A stretch of DNA of 27,610 bases from an uncultured Veillonella sp. (GTDB lineage Bacteria; Bacillota; Negativicutes; Veillonellales; Veillonellaceae): assembly GCA_900556785.1 (NCBI GenBank), contig USQK01000015.1, positions 1-27,610 of the forward strand. The letters run 5' to 3'. Below are positions 16,496-24,839 of this stretch, in pieces (position 1 is the first letter of the stretch; each line of letters begins with the position of its first letter). The position numbers were made by a program, and so were the translations under genes. The notes beneath the pieces are model-generated. The model was not told the origin of the DNA. It worked only from the letters and a program-made list of their open reading frames with translations, and ran no database searches.

Positions 16496-16936
16496 TTAGT
16501 GTGTACCACTTTCAAAAGCAGCTTTCAACTCACCTACAGCTTCAGGTACATAATCTACAATAGAAGACATCAATGCATACATTAATGCAGGTTCAAACGC
16601 ATCATCACCACACATATATACGCAGTCCAAATATAGACTAGAGTCTTGTTCATCAATATAAAGTTTATAGTTTTTGTATGTCGCATTATCTCGATTGATC
16701 AACGCATTTAAGGCAGCCATGTTTTGTGCAGTTACCTTTTCAGGGCCCAATACCAAACGAATAACACTGTAAATACTGTTATCAAGAATGACAAATAACG
16801 GCATATCCCACAACGGGGATTTAATATAAGAACGGTATACAACAGTACCGTCTTCATCATCAAAATCCTTACGTTCAAAGGATGTGATTTCTTCGTCTTT
16901 TAAAAACTTATCAAATAATAACGCTTTAGGATTCAT
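16496..16936 (-). CDS. Hypothetical protein, YbjN-like, paralogue of the 16948-17394 product
   Basis: 146 aa, no signal peptide or membrane segment, acidic. The segment 'MPLFVILDNSIYSVIRLVL' at about 45-63 and 'YKNYKLYIDEQDSSLYLDC' near 90-108 align with 'LPVFIVVDDSAFSYARIAI' and 'YKVSKYYVSNEDNNIYMDV' of the neighbouring protein, so the two arose by tandem duplication. The alternating strand pattern followed by a C-terminal helix resembles YbjN / type III chaperone-like domains, which are often adaptor proteins; this is a tentative fold guess. It starts 11 nt after the previous gene ends and is the last gene of the xpt unit. Function unknown. Confidence 0.75.
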   Translation of the reverse strand: MNPKALLFDKFLKDEEITSFERKDFDDEDGTVVYRSYIKSPLWDMPLFVILDNSIYSVIRLVLGPEKVTAQNMAALNALINRDNATYKNYKLYIDEQDSSLYLDCVYMCGDDAFEPALMYALMSSIVDYVPEAVGELKAAFESGTH

Positions 16937-16947
16937 AACAACCTCTA

Positions 16948-17394
16948 TTAAGCTAAACCAGCTACTTTAAGAATGCCTTTATGTACAGCATCTAAGTGTG
17001 GTTGAACAACTTCAAGCAATAAATTAACTACTACTGTAGGATCAAACTGTTCTGTCAAACCAGGAACAGATACATCCATATAGATGTTATTATCTTCATT
17101 GCTTACATAGTATTTAGATACTTTATAATCTTGATTTAATGTGTTAAGTTCTTTTAACACAGCAGGAATCACTTTTTCATCAATAGATGTTGTTGTGATA
17201 GCTATGCGAGCATAGGAGAATGCAGAATCATCCACAACGATGAATACAGGCAAGCTATGCTCATGAACATCCAAACGGCCGTGATAAACGACTGTATGAA
17301 GATCATCTGTCATTTCTTCCTTTGTAAACCAAGAGTTACCACCTTTGTTTAGGTCAGCGATGAGTAAGTCGAATTTTTCTGCTTTTTGATTCAT
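16948..17394 (-). CDS. Hypothetical protein, YbjN-like, paralogue of the 16496-16936 product
   Basis: 148 aa, soluble, no Cys and no catalytic motif. Shares the core 'LPVFIVVDDSAFSYARIAI' and the 'L(N)xLNxDYKxxKYYV' block with its downstream neighbour, at low overall identity, implying an old duplication with divergence. It begins 26 nt after xpt ends, and the three genes share one terminator, so the protein is co-expressed with a purine-salvage enzyme. That linkage is suggestive of a regulatory or partner role but proves nothing. Resembles the YbjN-like fold only by strand/helix pattern. Function unknown. Confidence 0.75.
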   Translation of the reverse strand: MNQKAEKFDLLIADLNKGGNSWFTKEEMTDDLHTVVYHGRLDVHEHSLPVFIVVDDSAFSYARIAITTTSIDEKVIPAVLKELNTLNQDYKVSKYYVSNEDNNIYMDVSVPGLTEQFDPTVVVNLLLEVVQPHLDAVHKGILKVAGLA

Positions 17395-17420
17395 AATTCC
17401 CTCTACAAATAATCAGACTA

Positions 17421-17996
17421 TTAGTCTTCGATAAATACACAACCATTGTCTTTAAATTCTTTAATACGAACTAAAGACTCTACACGATAACCTGCATGTT
17501 CAAGGCGTTCGCGACCAGGTTGGAAGGATTTTTCGATAGCAATAGCCATACCTACCACTTCATCACCTGCGTCTTCTACCAATTTAGCAAGGCCCATAGC
17601 CGCCTCACCAGATGCCAAGAAGTCATCGATGATTAACACTTTTTCACCAGCTGGCAAGAATTTTTTAGAAATAGTAATATCGTAGTTTTCTTCTTTTGTG
17701 TAGGAGTACACCACACTATGATATACATCGTCTACCATAAGAATAGATTTTTTCTTACGTGCAAATACTAATGGCACATCAAGTTCAAGCGCAGCCATCA
17801 ATGCCAATGCAATGCCAGATGCCTCAATAGTAACAATACGTTGTACCCCTGCATCACGGTAACGATCAGCAATTTCTTTACCGATTGCTTTAAACAATTG
17901 TGGATCGATTTGATGATTTAAAAAACCATCGACTTTTAGCACGCGATTATTGAGGACAATCCCCTCTTCACGAATGCGTTGTTTTAATAATTCCAT
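17421..17996 (-). CDS. xpt: Xanthine phosphoribosyltransferase
   Basis: 191 aa. It converts xanthine and PRPP to XMP in purine salvage. 'LKVDGFLNHQIDP' near 20-32, 'IEASGIALALMAALEL' near 58-72, 'ARKKKS' near 79-84 and the PRPP loop 'VLIIDDFLASGEA' (120-132) are the Bacillus Xpt signatures, and the length matches (about 194). PurR of Bacillus shares this fold but has an added N-terminal winged helix, absent here. The ATG has GGAGGT 8 nt upstream. Unlike B. subtilis xpt there is no purine riboswitch in the upstream region. Confidence 0.95.
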   Translation of the reverse strand: MELLKQRIREEGIVLNNRVLKVDGFLNHQIDPQLFKAIGKEIADRYRDAGVQRIVTIEASGIALALMAALELDVPLVFARKKKSILMVDDVYHSVVYSYTKEENYDITISKKFLPAGEKVLIIDDFLASGEAAMGLAKLVEDAGDEVVGMAIAIEKSFQPGRERLEHAGYRVESLVRIKEFKDNGCVFIED

Positions 17997-18040
17997 GTGC
18001 TCTTACCTCCGCAGTATAACTATCTTTAAATTTTAACGTA

Positions 18041-18069
18041 AATATCCCCTTAGGGTCAACCTATATCAA
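18041..18069 (-). promoter_or_regulatory. Candidate xpt promoter
   Basis: Leftward TTGATA (18069-18064), 17-nt spacer, GATATT (18046-18041). Predicted start near 18034 and a 5' leader of about 38 nt, too short for a purine riboswitch. Confidence 0.45.
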
Positions 18070-18201
18070 GTAAAAGCCTTAACAATATGACTAATACAAT
18101 AACTATCAAAGAGACTTAAAAACTTTCAACTCTGAATTATAAAATTCAACAGGTTTATAACAATATAATATAGCACAGATAAGACTAGTCAAAAATATAA
18201 A

Positions 18202-18239
18202 AAGACACACTTTCTGAAATTTCTCAAAAAGTGTGTCTT
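18202..18239 (-). terminator. Terminator of the LysR-type regulator gene
   Basis: Perfect 12-bp arms (18202-18213 and 18228-18239), followed on the leftward strand by TTTTTATATTTTTG. It starts 4 nt past the stop codon. Confidence 0.85.
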
Positions 18240-18243
18240 ATAA

Positions 18244-19149
18244 TTATAAGACCTTATCACGAGTGCTTTCACGATTAATAAGCAAGGATGTGAAGCGCGC
18301 CGCTCCTTCAGATTGAGGTACCAAACGAGAACGGACAAGTACAATATCACGGGTCGGTACAGGAATATCTGTATCGATACGCACGATGGAGCCTTCTTGC
18401 ATCTTTTGTTGCACTACATGGTTAGGCAACATGGAAATACCCATATTAATTTCTACAAGATCGAGCAATACATCGACGCTACCAAGTTCAAAGCGAGGCT
18501 TACGGCATGCGCCATGTGTTACTTCATCAAAGAAGGTACGGCTTGCAGAGCCCTTATGTAATAATAAGATAGGCTCGTTAAGTAAGCGACCTTGATCAAA
18601 GAAGCCTGCCCCTTTATAGTCAGGGCCACCAACAAATACATCTTGAATTGTAGCCAATGTAGTGACCTCTAATTGAGGATTATCACGCAAGCCTTCATAA
18701 TCATTAACCACCGCTAACTGAGCCTCTTTATTGAGTACCAACTCTACGCAATCAGGGGATGGACGATTAATAATATGCAATCCGATTTCACTTTCTTGTA
18801 ATTGCCATTTATGGAAATATGGTAATAAGAAATGGCGACATAATGTATCTGTAGCAGCAAGGTTTAAACTTTCATAAGCTTGGCTAACACGTTCTTGTAA
18901 TTGAGTCACCCCATTATCAAGGATGGAGAACGCTTTAGCTACCGTATCAAACAACTCTTTACCTTCAGGCGTGAATCCTACAGATTTTGTAGTACGTACA
19001 AAAAGAGGCATATTCAGTTCCCCTTCTAATTGTTTAATGCTTTGGCTGATAGCGGATTGAGAAACGCCTAACTCTTTTGCGGCACGGGAAAAGGACAAAT
19101 ATAAGCCTACCCCTAAAAAGGTTCTATATAAATCTGCAGATACTGCCAT
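18244..19149 (-). CDS. LysR-family transcriptional regulator
   Basis: 301 aa. N-terminal winged helix-turn-helix at about residues 8-65, with the LysR signature 'SFSRAAKELGVSQSAISQSIKQLEGELNMPLF', shown here in parts: 'SFSRAAKELGVSQSAIS' then 'QLEGELNMPLFVRT'. The rest (about 90-290) is a type 2 periplasmic-binding fold for the effector. The frame opens with a GTG at 19158, but AGAGGTG is placed 7 nt from the ATG at 19149, so that start is preferred. It diverges from purL with a 267-nt intergenic region containing nested inverted repeats, so it may control purL, itself, or neither. Effector not deducible. Confidence 0.93.
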   Translation of the reverse strand: MAVSADLYRTFLGVGLYLSFSRAAKELGVSQSAISQSIKQLEGELNMPLFVRTTKSVGFTPEGKELFDTVAKAFSILDNGVTQLQERVSQAYESLNLAATDTLCRHFLLPYFHKWQLQESEIGLHIINRPSPDCVELVLNKEAQLAVVNDYEGLRDNPQLEVTTLATIQDVFVGGPDYKGAGFFDQGRLLNEPILLLHKGSASRTFFDEVTHGACRKPRFELGSVDVLLDLVEINMGISMLPNHVVQQKMQEGSIVRIDTDIPVPTRDIVLVRSRLVPQSEGAARFTSLLINRESTRDKVL

Positions 19150-19257
19150 TTTATTCACCTCTGTTATATACTAATAGTAACTTCTTACTTTTAAATACAC
19201 ATATCATTACCCTATTATAACTATAGACTCTCAATATATAATGAATATGTAGAAATC

Positions 19258-19290
19258 TTCATGAAAGTTAGGTCTTATGACCTTCATGAA
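19258..19290. promoter_or_regulatory. Nested inverted repeats between the LysR gene and purL
   Basis: Two copies of the palindrome TTCATGAA (19258-19265 and 19283-19290), 25 nt centre to centre, flank a perfect AGGTC-TTAT-GACCT inverted repeat (19270-19283). Together they form a candidate operator located upstream of both purL promoter candidates. Confidence 0.45.
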
Positions 19291-19307
19291 CTTTTCATAT
19301 TTATTAG

Positions 19308-19338
19308 TATTTCTAATCTTTTCATTAGTAAGATTATC
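19308..19338. repeat. Overlapping inverted repeats upstream of the purL promoter
   Basis: ATTAG-TATTT-CTAAT is followed, sharing the TAAT, by TAATCTT-TTCATTAGT-AAGATTA. The two stems cannot form at once. AT-rich, so chance is possible. Confidence 0.3.
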
Positions 19339-19367
19339 TTTACTTATAAGTCTAGACCGACTATACT
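19339..19367 (+). promoter_or_regulatory. Candidate purL promoter
   Basis: TTTACT, 17-nt spacer, TATACT, with a start predicted near 19374 and a 43-nt leader. A second candidate (TTGTCA at 19372, ATATAC at 19395) would start transcription almost at the ribosome binding site and straddles TCCC-ATA-GGGA. Confidence 0.5.
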
Positions 19368-19416
19368 TAATTTGTCAATATCCCATAGGGAATTATATAC
19401 ATTACAGGAGGCTACA

Positions 19417-22400
19417 ATGGCTATACAACGATTATTCGTAACAAAACGAGAATCTTTCAACCAAGAAGCACAACGCATGTTACAAACCTTACAACAGGAA
19501 TTATCTATGCCTGCTACAGGAGTAACCATCTACGAGCGATATGATATCGAACATGTAGATGCAAAAGATTTAGAGGCTGCAAAAAATCTTATCTTCTCCG
19601 AACCTCCTGTGGATACAGTATTAGAAGAAATTCCCGCTGTACAAGGTTTCGTATTCGCTGTTGAATATGTACCAGGTCAATACGATCAACGCGCCGATAG
19701 TGCTGAGCAATGTATTTCTATGCTAACCCTTACATCTGGCCATATTGTTCGCTGTGCCCGTGTATTTGCTATCGAAGGTACTTTCACAAAAGAACAAGAA
19801 AATGCCATCAAAGCATACTACATTAACCCTGTTGATTCCCGTGAAGCAAGCCTTGAATTACCTAACACTTTGGCTCTCAATTTAGAGGACCCAAAACCAG
19901 TGGCAACTATCGATGGCTTTACGACAATGAGCGATGCTGAGTTAGAAGGACTTATCAAAAACTATGGTCTTGCTATGACATTAGCGGACCTTCAAATGAT
20001 TAGACAACAATATGCAGAGGTAGAACACCGGGATCCTACGATTACAGAAATTCGCCTCTTCGATACATATTGGTCCGACCACTGCCGTCACACCACATTT
20101 ACGACAGAGTTAACGGATATCTCTATCGAAGCAAATCGCTTCACAGGCCCTATTGAAGAAGCCCTAGAAGAATACATGGAAGGTCGTGCTGAGCTCTATA
20201 CAACTAAGAAAAAAGCGCGTTCTCTCATGGACATGGCTACACTAGCCGTAAAAGAATTACGCCATGCTGGTGGTTTAACAAATCTTGATGAATCCGATGA
20301 AATCAATGCTTGTACTATCATCGTTCCTGTTGATGTAGACGGAAAAACTGAAGAATGGTTGTTATTATTCAAAAATGAAACCCATAACCACCCTACTGAA
20401 ATCGAACCATTCGGCGGTGCTGCTACCTGCTTAGGAGGCTGTATCCGCGATCCATTGAGCGGCCGCGCCTATGTATACCAAGCAATGCGCATCACCGGCT
20501 CTGGCGATCCACATACGAGTCTTGAAGATACATTAGAAGGTAAATTACCACAAAAGAAAATCACTCAAGAAGCAGCTCGTGGCTATTCCTCTTATGGCAA
20601 TCAAATCGGTCTTGCTACAGGTGAAGTAAAAGAATATTACCATCCTGGCTACGTAGCAAAACGCATGGAAATTGGCGCTGTTATCGGTGCAGCTCCACGT
20701 AATCAAGTACGCCGCGAAGTACCAGTTCCAGGCGATGTTGTAGTATTACTTGGTGGTAAAACTGGTCGCGATGGTTGTGGTGGTGCTACCGGCTCCTCTA
20801 AAGAGCACACGGTAGAATCCCTTTCTACATGTGGTGCAGAGGTTCAAAAAGGCAACGCCCTTACGGAACGCAAAATTCAACGTCTCTTCCGTCGTGGTGA
20901 AGTAACTACCCTTATCAAACGTTGTAATGACTTTGGTGCTGGCGGTGTATCCGTTGCTATCGGTGAATTAACAGATGGCGTAACTATTAACCTTGATTTA
21001 GTGCCTAAAAAATACGCTGGCCTTGATGGCACAGAATTGGCGATTTCTGAATCTCAAGAACGTATGGCTTGCGTTATCTCCGCTACCGATGTAGATGCAT
21101 TTAAAGCATATTGCGACGAAGAAAACTTAGAATGTACAGTTGTAGCAGATGTAACTGATACAAATCGTCTAATCATGAACTGGAATGGCGAAACAATTGT
21201 AGATATTAGCCGCGACTTCTTAAATACAAATGGTGCAAGCCAACAGCAAGAAGCTATAATAACAGCTCCAGCGGATCGCTCTTACTTCTTACGTGGTTCT
21301 TCTAGTGCAGATAACTTTAAAGAAAAATGGCTCGCAGCCGTATCCGATTTAAATACAGCTTCCCAACAAGGCTTAGCAGAACGCTTTGATAGTACAGTTG
21401 GTGCTAATACAGTACTCATGCCATTCGGTGGTAAGTTCCAAAAGACACCTACTCAAGGTATGGTCGCAAAATTACCTGTATTAAATGGTGAAACTACTAC
21501 AGCTAGTATCATGACACATGGCTTTGTACCAGAATTATCCGACTGGAGCCCATACCATGGCGCACAATATGCTGTACTTTTATCTGTCGCTAAATTAGTA
21601 GCTCTCGGTGGTCGCCGTGAAGATGCATACCTAACATTACAAGAGTACTTTGAACGCCTCAACTCTAAAGAATCCTGGGGTAAACCTGTAGCAGCTTTAC
21701 TGGGCGCTTATAAAGCGCAAAAAGAACTTGAAATTGGCGCTATTGGTGGCAAAGACTCTATGAGCGGTACATTTATGGACCTTACAGTTCCTCCTACGCT
21801 CGTATCCTTTGCAGTTGGTACAGCTCATATAGACAATATCGTAAGTCAGGACCTTAAAGGCGTAGATCATCGCCTCGTATTCTTCGATGTGCCTCGCATG
21901 TACGACGACACTCCAGATTGGGATCGTTTCAAAGAAAATTGCGATACCTTGCAAGAACAAATTGAAAAAGGTCGTGTTTACTCTGCTTATGTAGTTGACC
22001 AAGGTGGCATCCCTGAAGCTGTCACAAAAATGGCCCTCGGCAATAATATTGGTGTTAAATTCGATAAATATGCTGAACGAGGTATTTTCCAACCTGCTCT
22101 TGGTGCATTTATCGTAGAGGTAGATATTAAAGCTGTTAACTATCTCTTAGAGTTACCAGGTTTAAAAGTAATCGGTGTAACACAAGCAAATCCAGTTATT
22201 GAATGGGCGGATCAATCCGTATCACTCAAGGAGATCCAAGCAACTTATGAAGCTCCACTCAACGATATATTCCCTATGCATGCTCCAAATGGCTCTGGAG
22301 AAGCAGTAGCGTACATCCATGATCAACACGCTAAACCTCGCAGTACATCCTTAGGTGCCAAACCAAAGGTTCTCATCCCCGTATTTCCTGGTACAAACTG

Positions 22401-23157
22401 CGAATTTGATGCGACTCGTGCCTTCGAACGAGCTGGGGCCGAAACAGATATTGTAGTAATTCGAAACCAAACACCAGAACAATTAAAAGAATCTATCGAC
22501 GTAATCAAAGCTAAATTAGCAGAATCTCAAATTCTTATGTTCCCTGGTGGTTTCAGTGCTGGCGATGAACCAGATGGTTCTGGTAAGTTTATGGCTACCC
22601 TCTTCCGTAATCCATACCTGGCTGAAGGCCTAGAAAATCTCTTGTACAAACAAGATGGCCTTGTACTTGGTATTTGTAACGGCTTCCAAGCACTTATCAA
22701 ATTAGGCTTGTTGCCAGGTGGTCATATTGAAACCTTAACTGCTGACCATCCTACTTTGACGTACAACACAATTGGTCGTCACTTGTCTCGTATGGTTAAC
22801 ACTAAAGTTATTTCTACAAAATCTCCTTGGATGAGCGATGCTAAAGCAGGCGAAATCTACACTGTACCTATCTCTCACGGTGAAGGTCGCTTCATTGCAT
22901 CCCCTCAACAAGTATTGGAATTCAATAAAACTGGTCAAATTGCTACACAATATGTAGACTTTGATGGTATTGCATCCATGGATAGCCGCTTCAACCCTAA
23001 CCAATCTGTAGCTGCTATCGAAGGTATTTATAGTCCTGATGGTCGCGTATTTGGTAAAATGGCACACTCCGAACGCTGTGGCACAGGAATTAGCAAAAAT
23101 ATTCCTGGTCAATTAGAGATGCCAATCTTTACATCTGGTGTAAAATACTTCAAATAA
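19417..23157 (+). CDS. purL: Phosphoribosylformylglycinamidine synthase, single-chain with glutaminase domain
   Basis: 1246 aa. It converts FGAR, glutamine and ATP to FGAM. One chain carries an N-terminal PurS-like domain (about 1-150), a linker, the two-lobed synthetase with 'YWSDHCRHTTF' (about 217-227) and 'FKNETHNHPTEIEPFGGAAT' near 325, and a C-terminal glutaminase starting near 982 ('VLIPVFPGTNCEFD'). The triad is Cys1087 ('LGICNGFQ'), His1217 and Glu1219 ('MAHSER'). This is the large form seen in clostridia and streptococci, so purS and purQ are not needed. The frame opens at 19261, but the ATG at 19417 has CAGGAGG upstream; the 52-codon extension is AT-rich leader. It lies apart from and opposite to the other pur genes. 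Confidence 0.97.
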   Translation: MAIQRLFVTKRESFNQEAQRMLQTLQQELSMPATGVTIYERYDIEHVDAKDLEAAKNLIFSEPPVDTVLEEIPAVQGFVFAVEYVPGQYDQRADSAEQCISMLTLTSGHIVRCARVFAIEGTFTKEQENAIKAYYINPVDSREASLELPNTLALNLEDPKPVATIDGFTTMSDAELEGLIKNYGLAMTLADLQMIRQQYAEVEHRDPTITEIRLFDTYWSDHCRHTTFTTELTDISIEANRFTGPIEEALEEYMEGRAELYTTKKKARSLMDMATLAVKELRHAGGLTNLDESDEINACTIIVPVDVDGKTEEWLLLFKNETHNHPTEIEPFGGAATCLGGCIRDPLSGRAYVYQAMRITGSGDPHTSLEDTLEGKLPQKKITQEAARGYSSYGNQIGLATGEVKEYYHPGYVAKRMEIGAVIGAAPRNQVRREVPVPGDVVVLLGGKTGRDGCGGATGSSKEHTVESLSTCGAEVQKGNALTERKIQRLFRRGEVTTLIKRCNDFGAGGVSVAIGELTDGVTINLDLVPKKYAGLDGTELAISESQERMACVISATDVDAFKAYCDEENLECTVVADVTDTNRLIMNWNGETIVDISRDFLNTNGASQQQEAIITAPADRSYFLRGSSSADNFKEKWLAAVSDLNTASQQGLAERFDSTVGANTVLMPFGGKFQKTPTQGMVAKLPVLNGETTTASIMTHGFVPELSDWSPYHGAQYAVLLSVAKLVALGGRREDAYLTLQEYFERLNSKESWGKPVAALLGAYKAQKELEIGAIGGKDSMSGTFMDLTVPPTLVSFAVGTAHIDNIVSQDLKGVDHRLVFFDVPRMYDDTPDWDRFKENCDTLQEQIEKGRVYSAYVVDQGGIPEAVTKMALGNNIGVKFDKYAERGIFQPALGAFIVEVDIKAVNYLLELPGLKVIGVTQANPVIEWADQSVSLKEIQATYEAPLNDIFPMHAPNGSGEAVAYIHDQHAKPRSTSLGAKPKVLIPVFPGTNCEFDATRAFERAGAETDIVVIRNQTPEQLKESIDVIKAKLAESQILMFPGGFSAGDEPDGSGKFMATLFRNPYLAEGLENLLYKQDGLVLGICNGFQALIKLGLLPGGHIETLTADHPTLTYNTIGRHLSRMVNTKVISTKSPWMSDAKAGEIYTVPISHGEGRFIASPQQVLEFNKTGQIATQYVDFDGIASMDSRFNPNQSVAAIEGIYSPDGRVFGKMAHSERCGTGISKNIPGQLEMPIFTSGVKYFK

Positions 23158-23179
23158 TTTATGACTATTCTTTCAGGTG

Positions 23180-23205
23180 AAAGCCTACTCCTTGGGGTAG
23201 GCTTT
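23180..23205 (+). terminator. purL terminator
   Basis: AAAGCCTAC (23180-23188) pairs with GTAGGCTTT (23197-23205), followed by TTCAATATTGATTTTTTT. Begins 23 nt past the purL stop. Confidence 0.8.
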
Positions 23206-23211
23206 TCAATA

Positions 23212-23240
23212 TTGATTTTTTTCGAAAATATTAGTATTAT
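23212..23240 (+). promoter_or_regulatory. Candidate promoter of the flavodiiron gene
   Basis: TTGATT (23212-23217), 17-nt spacer, TATTAT (23235-23240); start predicted near 23247. Just downstream lies the imperfect inverted repeat TTACGAA...TTCGTGTAA (about 23257-23280), placed where a repressor could act. Confidence 0.5.
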
Positions 23241-23319
23241 AAGTTGATGATATATTTACGAACATGAGAATTCGTGTAAACCTATACATAACAAATGTGA
23301 GTTAAGAAAGGATTTTATT

Positions 23320-24555
23320 ATGCATTGTGCTCAGAAAATGACCCATAATATCTACTGGATTGGTAGTAATGACTGGACTACAGAACGTTTTGAAAACTTA
23401 TTCCCTATTCCAAATGGTGTTAGCTATAACAGCTATTTCATCGATGATGAAAAAACTTGTGTTGTAGACTCTGTTGATGCAGAAATTCGCGAAGAATACT
23501 TTGACAACTTGACTCATCTTTTGAATGGTCGCGACCTTGATTACATCATTGTAAACCATATGGAACCAGATCATTGCCAAACATTGTTAGACACATTGGA
23601 ACGCTATCCAAACTGTAAAATGGTTGGTAACGCTACAACATTCCGCATGTTTGAACAATTCTACAATACTCCAAAACCTGACCAATATTACACAGTTAAA
23701 GAGGGCGATGAAATTTGCCTAGGTAAACATACTCTTGTTTCCTACACTATGCCTATGGTTCACTGGCCAGAAGTAACTTGTACTTATGAAAAATCTACAG
23801 GCACATTGTTCTCTGCAGATGCTTTCGGTACATTTGGTACCGTTAATGGTAACATCTTTGCGGACCAAACAGATTTCATTGCTACATATGAAGAAGAAGC
23901 TCGTCGTTACTATACAAATATCGTTGGTAAATACGGTCCTCAAGTACAAAATGCAATTCGCAAAGTTTCTGGTCTTGAAATCAAACGCATTGCTCCACTT
24001 CATGGTCCAATCTGGCGTACACCTGAAACAATTCAATACATCTTGCACAAATACTTGCACTGGTCCAACTATACAGCTGAGAAAAAAGGCGTTGTTATCG
24101 CCTTCGGTTCTATGTATGGTAACACTCGTGACATTGCACAACAATTGGCTAAACAATTATCCAAACGCGGTGTAACAGATATCAAAATCTATGATGTTTC
24201 CAAAACTAACGCTTCCTACATCATCTCTGATGCTTGGAAATACACGAACTTGGTAACAATCGCTCCTACATATAACTTGAACCTATACCTTACAATGGAA
24301 AACCTCATCCACGAGTTAAAAGCTCTTAACTTCCAAAACCATAAGGTATCTATCATCGGTAACCACTCTTGGGCATCTGCTGCAATGAAAACAATGGTTG
24401 CTCACTTCGAAAACGACTTCAAAGACATTGAAATCGTATCCGAACCACTTGATATCAAATCCTCTTTAAAAGCAGAAGATCTTCCAAAAATCGAAAAAAT
24501 GGCAGACGATATCAAAGCATCCATCGATGCAGCTGAAATCAAAGAAGTATTATAA
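23320..24555 (+). CDS. FprA-type flavodiiron protein (A-type flavoprotein)
   Basis: 411 aa, the usual two-domain class A length. The N-terminal metallo-beta-lactamase-like domain (about 1-250) has the diiron ligands H80, E82, D84 and H85 ('HMEPDH'), H148 ('MVHWPE'), D167 ('SADAFG') and H228 ('PLHGP'). The C-terminal flavodoxin domain starts near 255 with the FMN loop 'FGSMYGNTRDIA'. Such proteins reduce O2 to water or NO to N2O in the cytoplasm of anaerobes, taking electrons from rubredoxin or a similar donor; no rubredoxin gene or fused domain is seen here. Which gas is preferred cannot be read from sequence. Monocistronic, with its own terminator. Confidence 0.95.
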   Translation: MHCAQKMTHNIYWIGSNDWTTERFENLFPIPNGVSYNSYFIDDEKTCVVDSVDAEIREEYFDNLTHLLNGRDLDYIIVNHMEPDHCQTLLDTLERYPNCKMVGNATTFRMFEQFYNTPKPDQYYTVKEGDEICLGKHTLVSYTMPMVHWPEVTCTYEKSTGTLFSADAFGTFGTVNGNIFADQTDFIATYEEEARRYYTNIVGKYGPQVQNAIRKVSGLEIKRIAPLHGPIWRTPETIQYILHKYLHWSNYTAEKKGVVIAFGSMYGNTRDIAQQLAKQLSKRGVTDIKIYDVSKTNASYIISDAWKYTNLVTIAPTYNLNLYLTMENLIHELKALNFQNHKVSIIGNHSWASAAMKTMVAHFENDFKDIEIVSEPLDIKSSLKAEDLPKIEKMADDIKASIDAAEIKEVL

Positions 24556-24566
24556 TACTAACACCC

Positions 24567-24590
24567 AAAGCCGCCTGAAAAGGCGGCTTT
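24567..24590 (+). terminator. Terminator of the flavodiiron gene
   Basis: Perfect 10-bp stem AAAGCCGCCT / AGGCGGCTTT with a GAAA tetraloop and a following TTTCTT tract, 12 nt past the stop. Confidence 0.92.
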
Positions 24591-24642
24591 TTCTTATACT
24601 TTAAAAGTCTTATGAAAGTTCAATAATTTCACTATTTTTCGC

Positions 24643-24671
24643 TTGACATAAATCTATCTTTTTCATATACT
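24643..24671 (+). promoter_or_regulatory. tRNA-Ser promoter
   Basis: Perfect TTGACA (24643-24648), 17-nt spacer, TATACT (24666-24671), 32 nt upstream of the mature tRNA. Near-consensus, as expected for a stable RNA gene. Confidence 0.88.
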
Positions 24672-24702
24672 ATACAAGTACCTGTTACACAACAGAATAC
24701 AT

Positions 24703-24793
24703 GGAGAGGTGTCCGAGCGGCTGAAGGAGCATGATTGGAAATCATGTGTGCGGTTATCCCGTACCCAGGGTTCAAATCCCTGTCTCTCCGCCA
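24703..24793 (+). tRNA. tRNA-Ser (anticodon GGA)
   Basis: 91 nt with encoded CCA. Acceptor GGAGAGG pairs with TCTCTCC (last pair G-U), discriminator G. The anticodon arm is CATGA-TT-GGA-AA-TCATG with GGA at 24737-24739, reading UCC and UCU. A long variable arm (about 24745-24765) and the T arm CAGGG-TTCAAAT-CCCTG complete a class II serine tRNA. Confidence 0.97.
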
Positions 24794-24797
24794 TAGC

Positions 24798-24823
24798 AAA
24801 AGCAGTGCCTATGCACTGCTTTT
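24798..24823 (+). terminator. tRNA-Ser terminator
   Basis: Stem 24798-24808 with 24813-24823, loop CTAT, then a run of seven T. Starts 5 nt after the CCA end. Confidence 0.92.
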
Positions 24824-24839
24824 TTTATTATCTAACATT

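Noticed and set aside
17997..18201. Possible purine riboswitch upstream of xpt, as in Bacillus
   Set aside because: No conserved three-way junction sequence is present, and the likely promoter leaves a leader of only about 38 nt.
19261..19416. 52-codon N-terminal extension of purL in an open frame
   Set aside because: The extension is AT-rich, contains inverted repeats and promoter-like hexamers, and lacks an SD, whereas the ATG at 19417 has CAGGAGG and gives the standard PurL N-terminus.
23246..23262. PurBox-like ACGAAC upstream of the flavodiiron gene
   Set aside because: It matches the consensus at 11/13, but single CGAA cores are expected by chance in AT-rich sequence and the gene has no link to purines.
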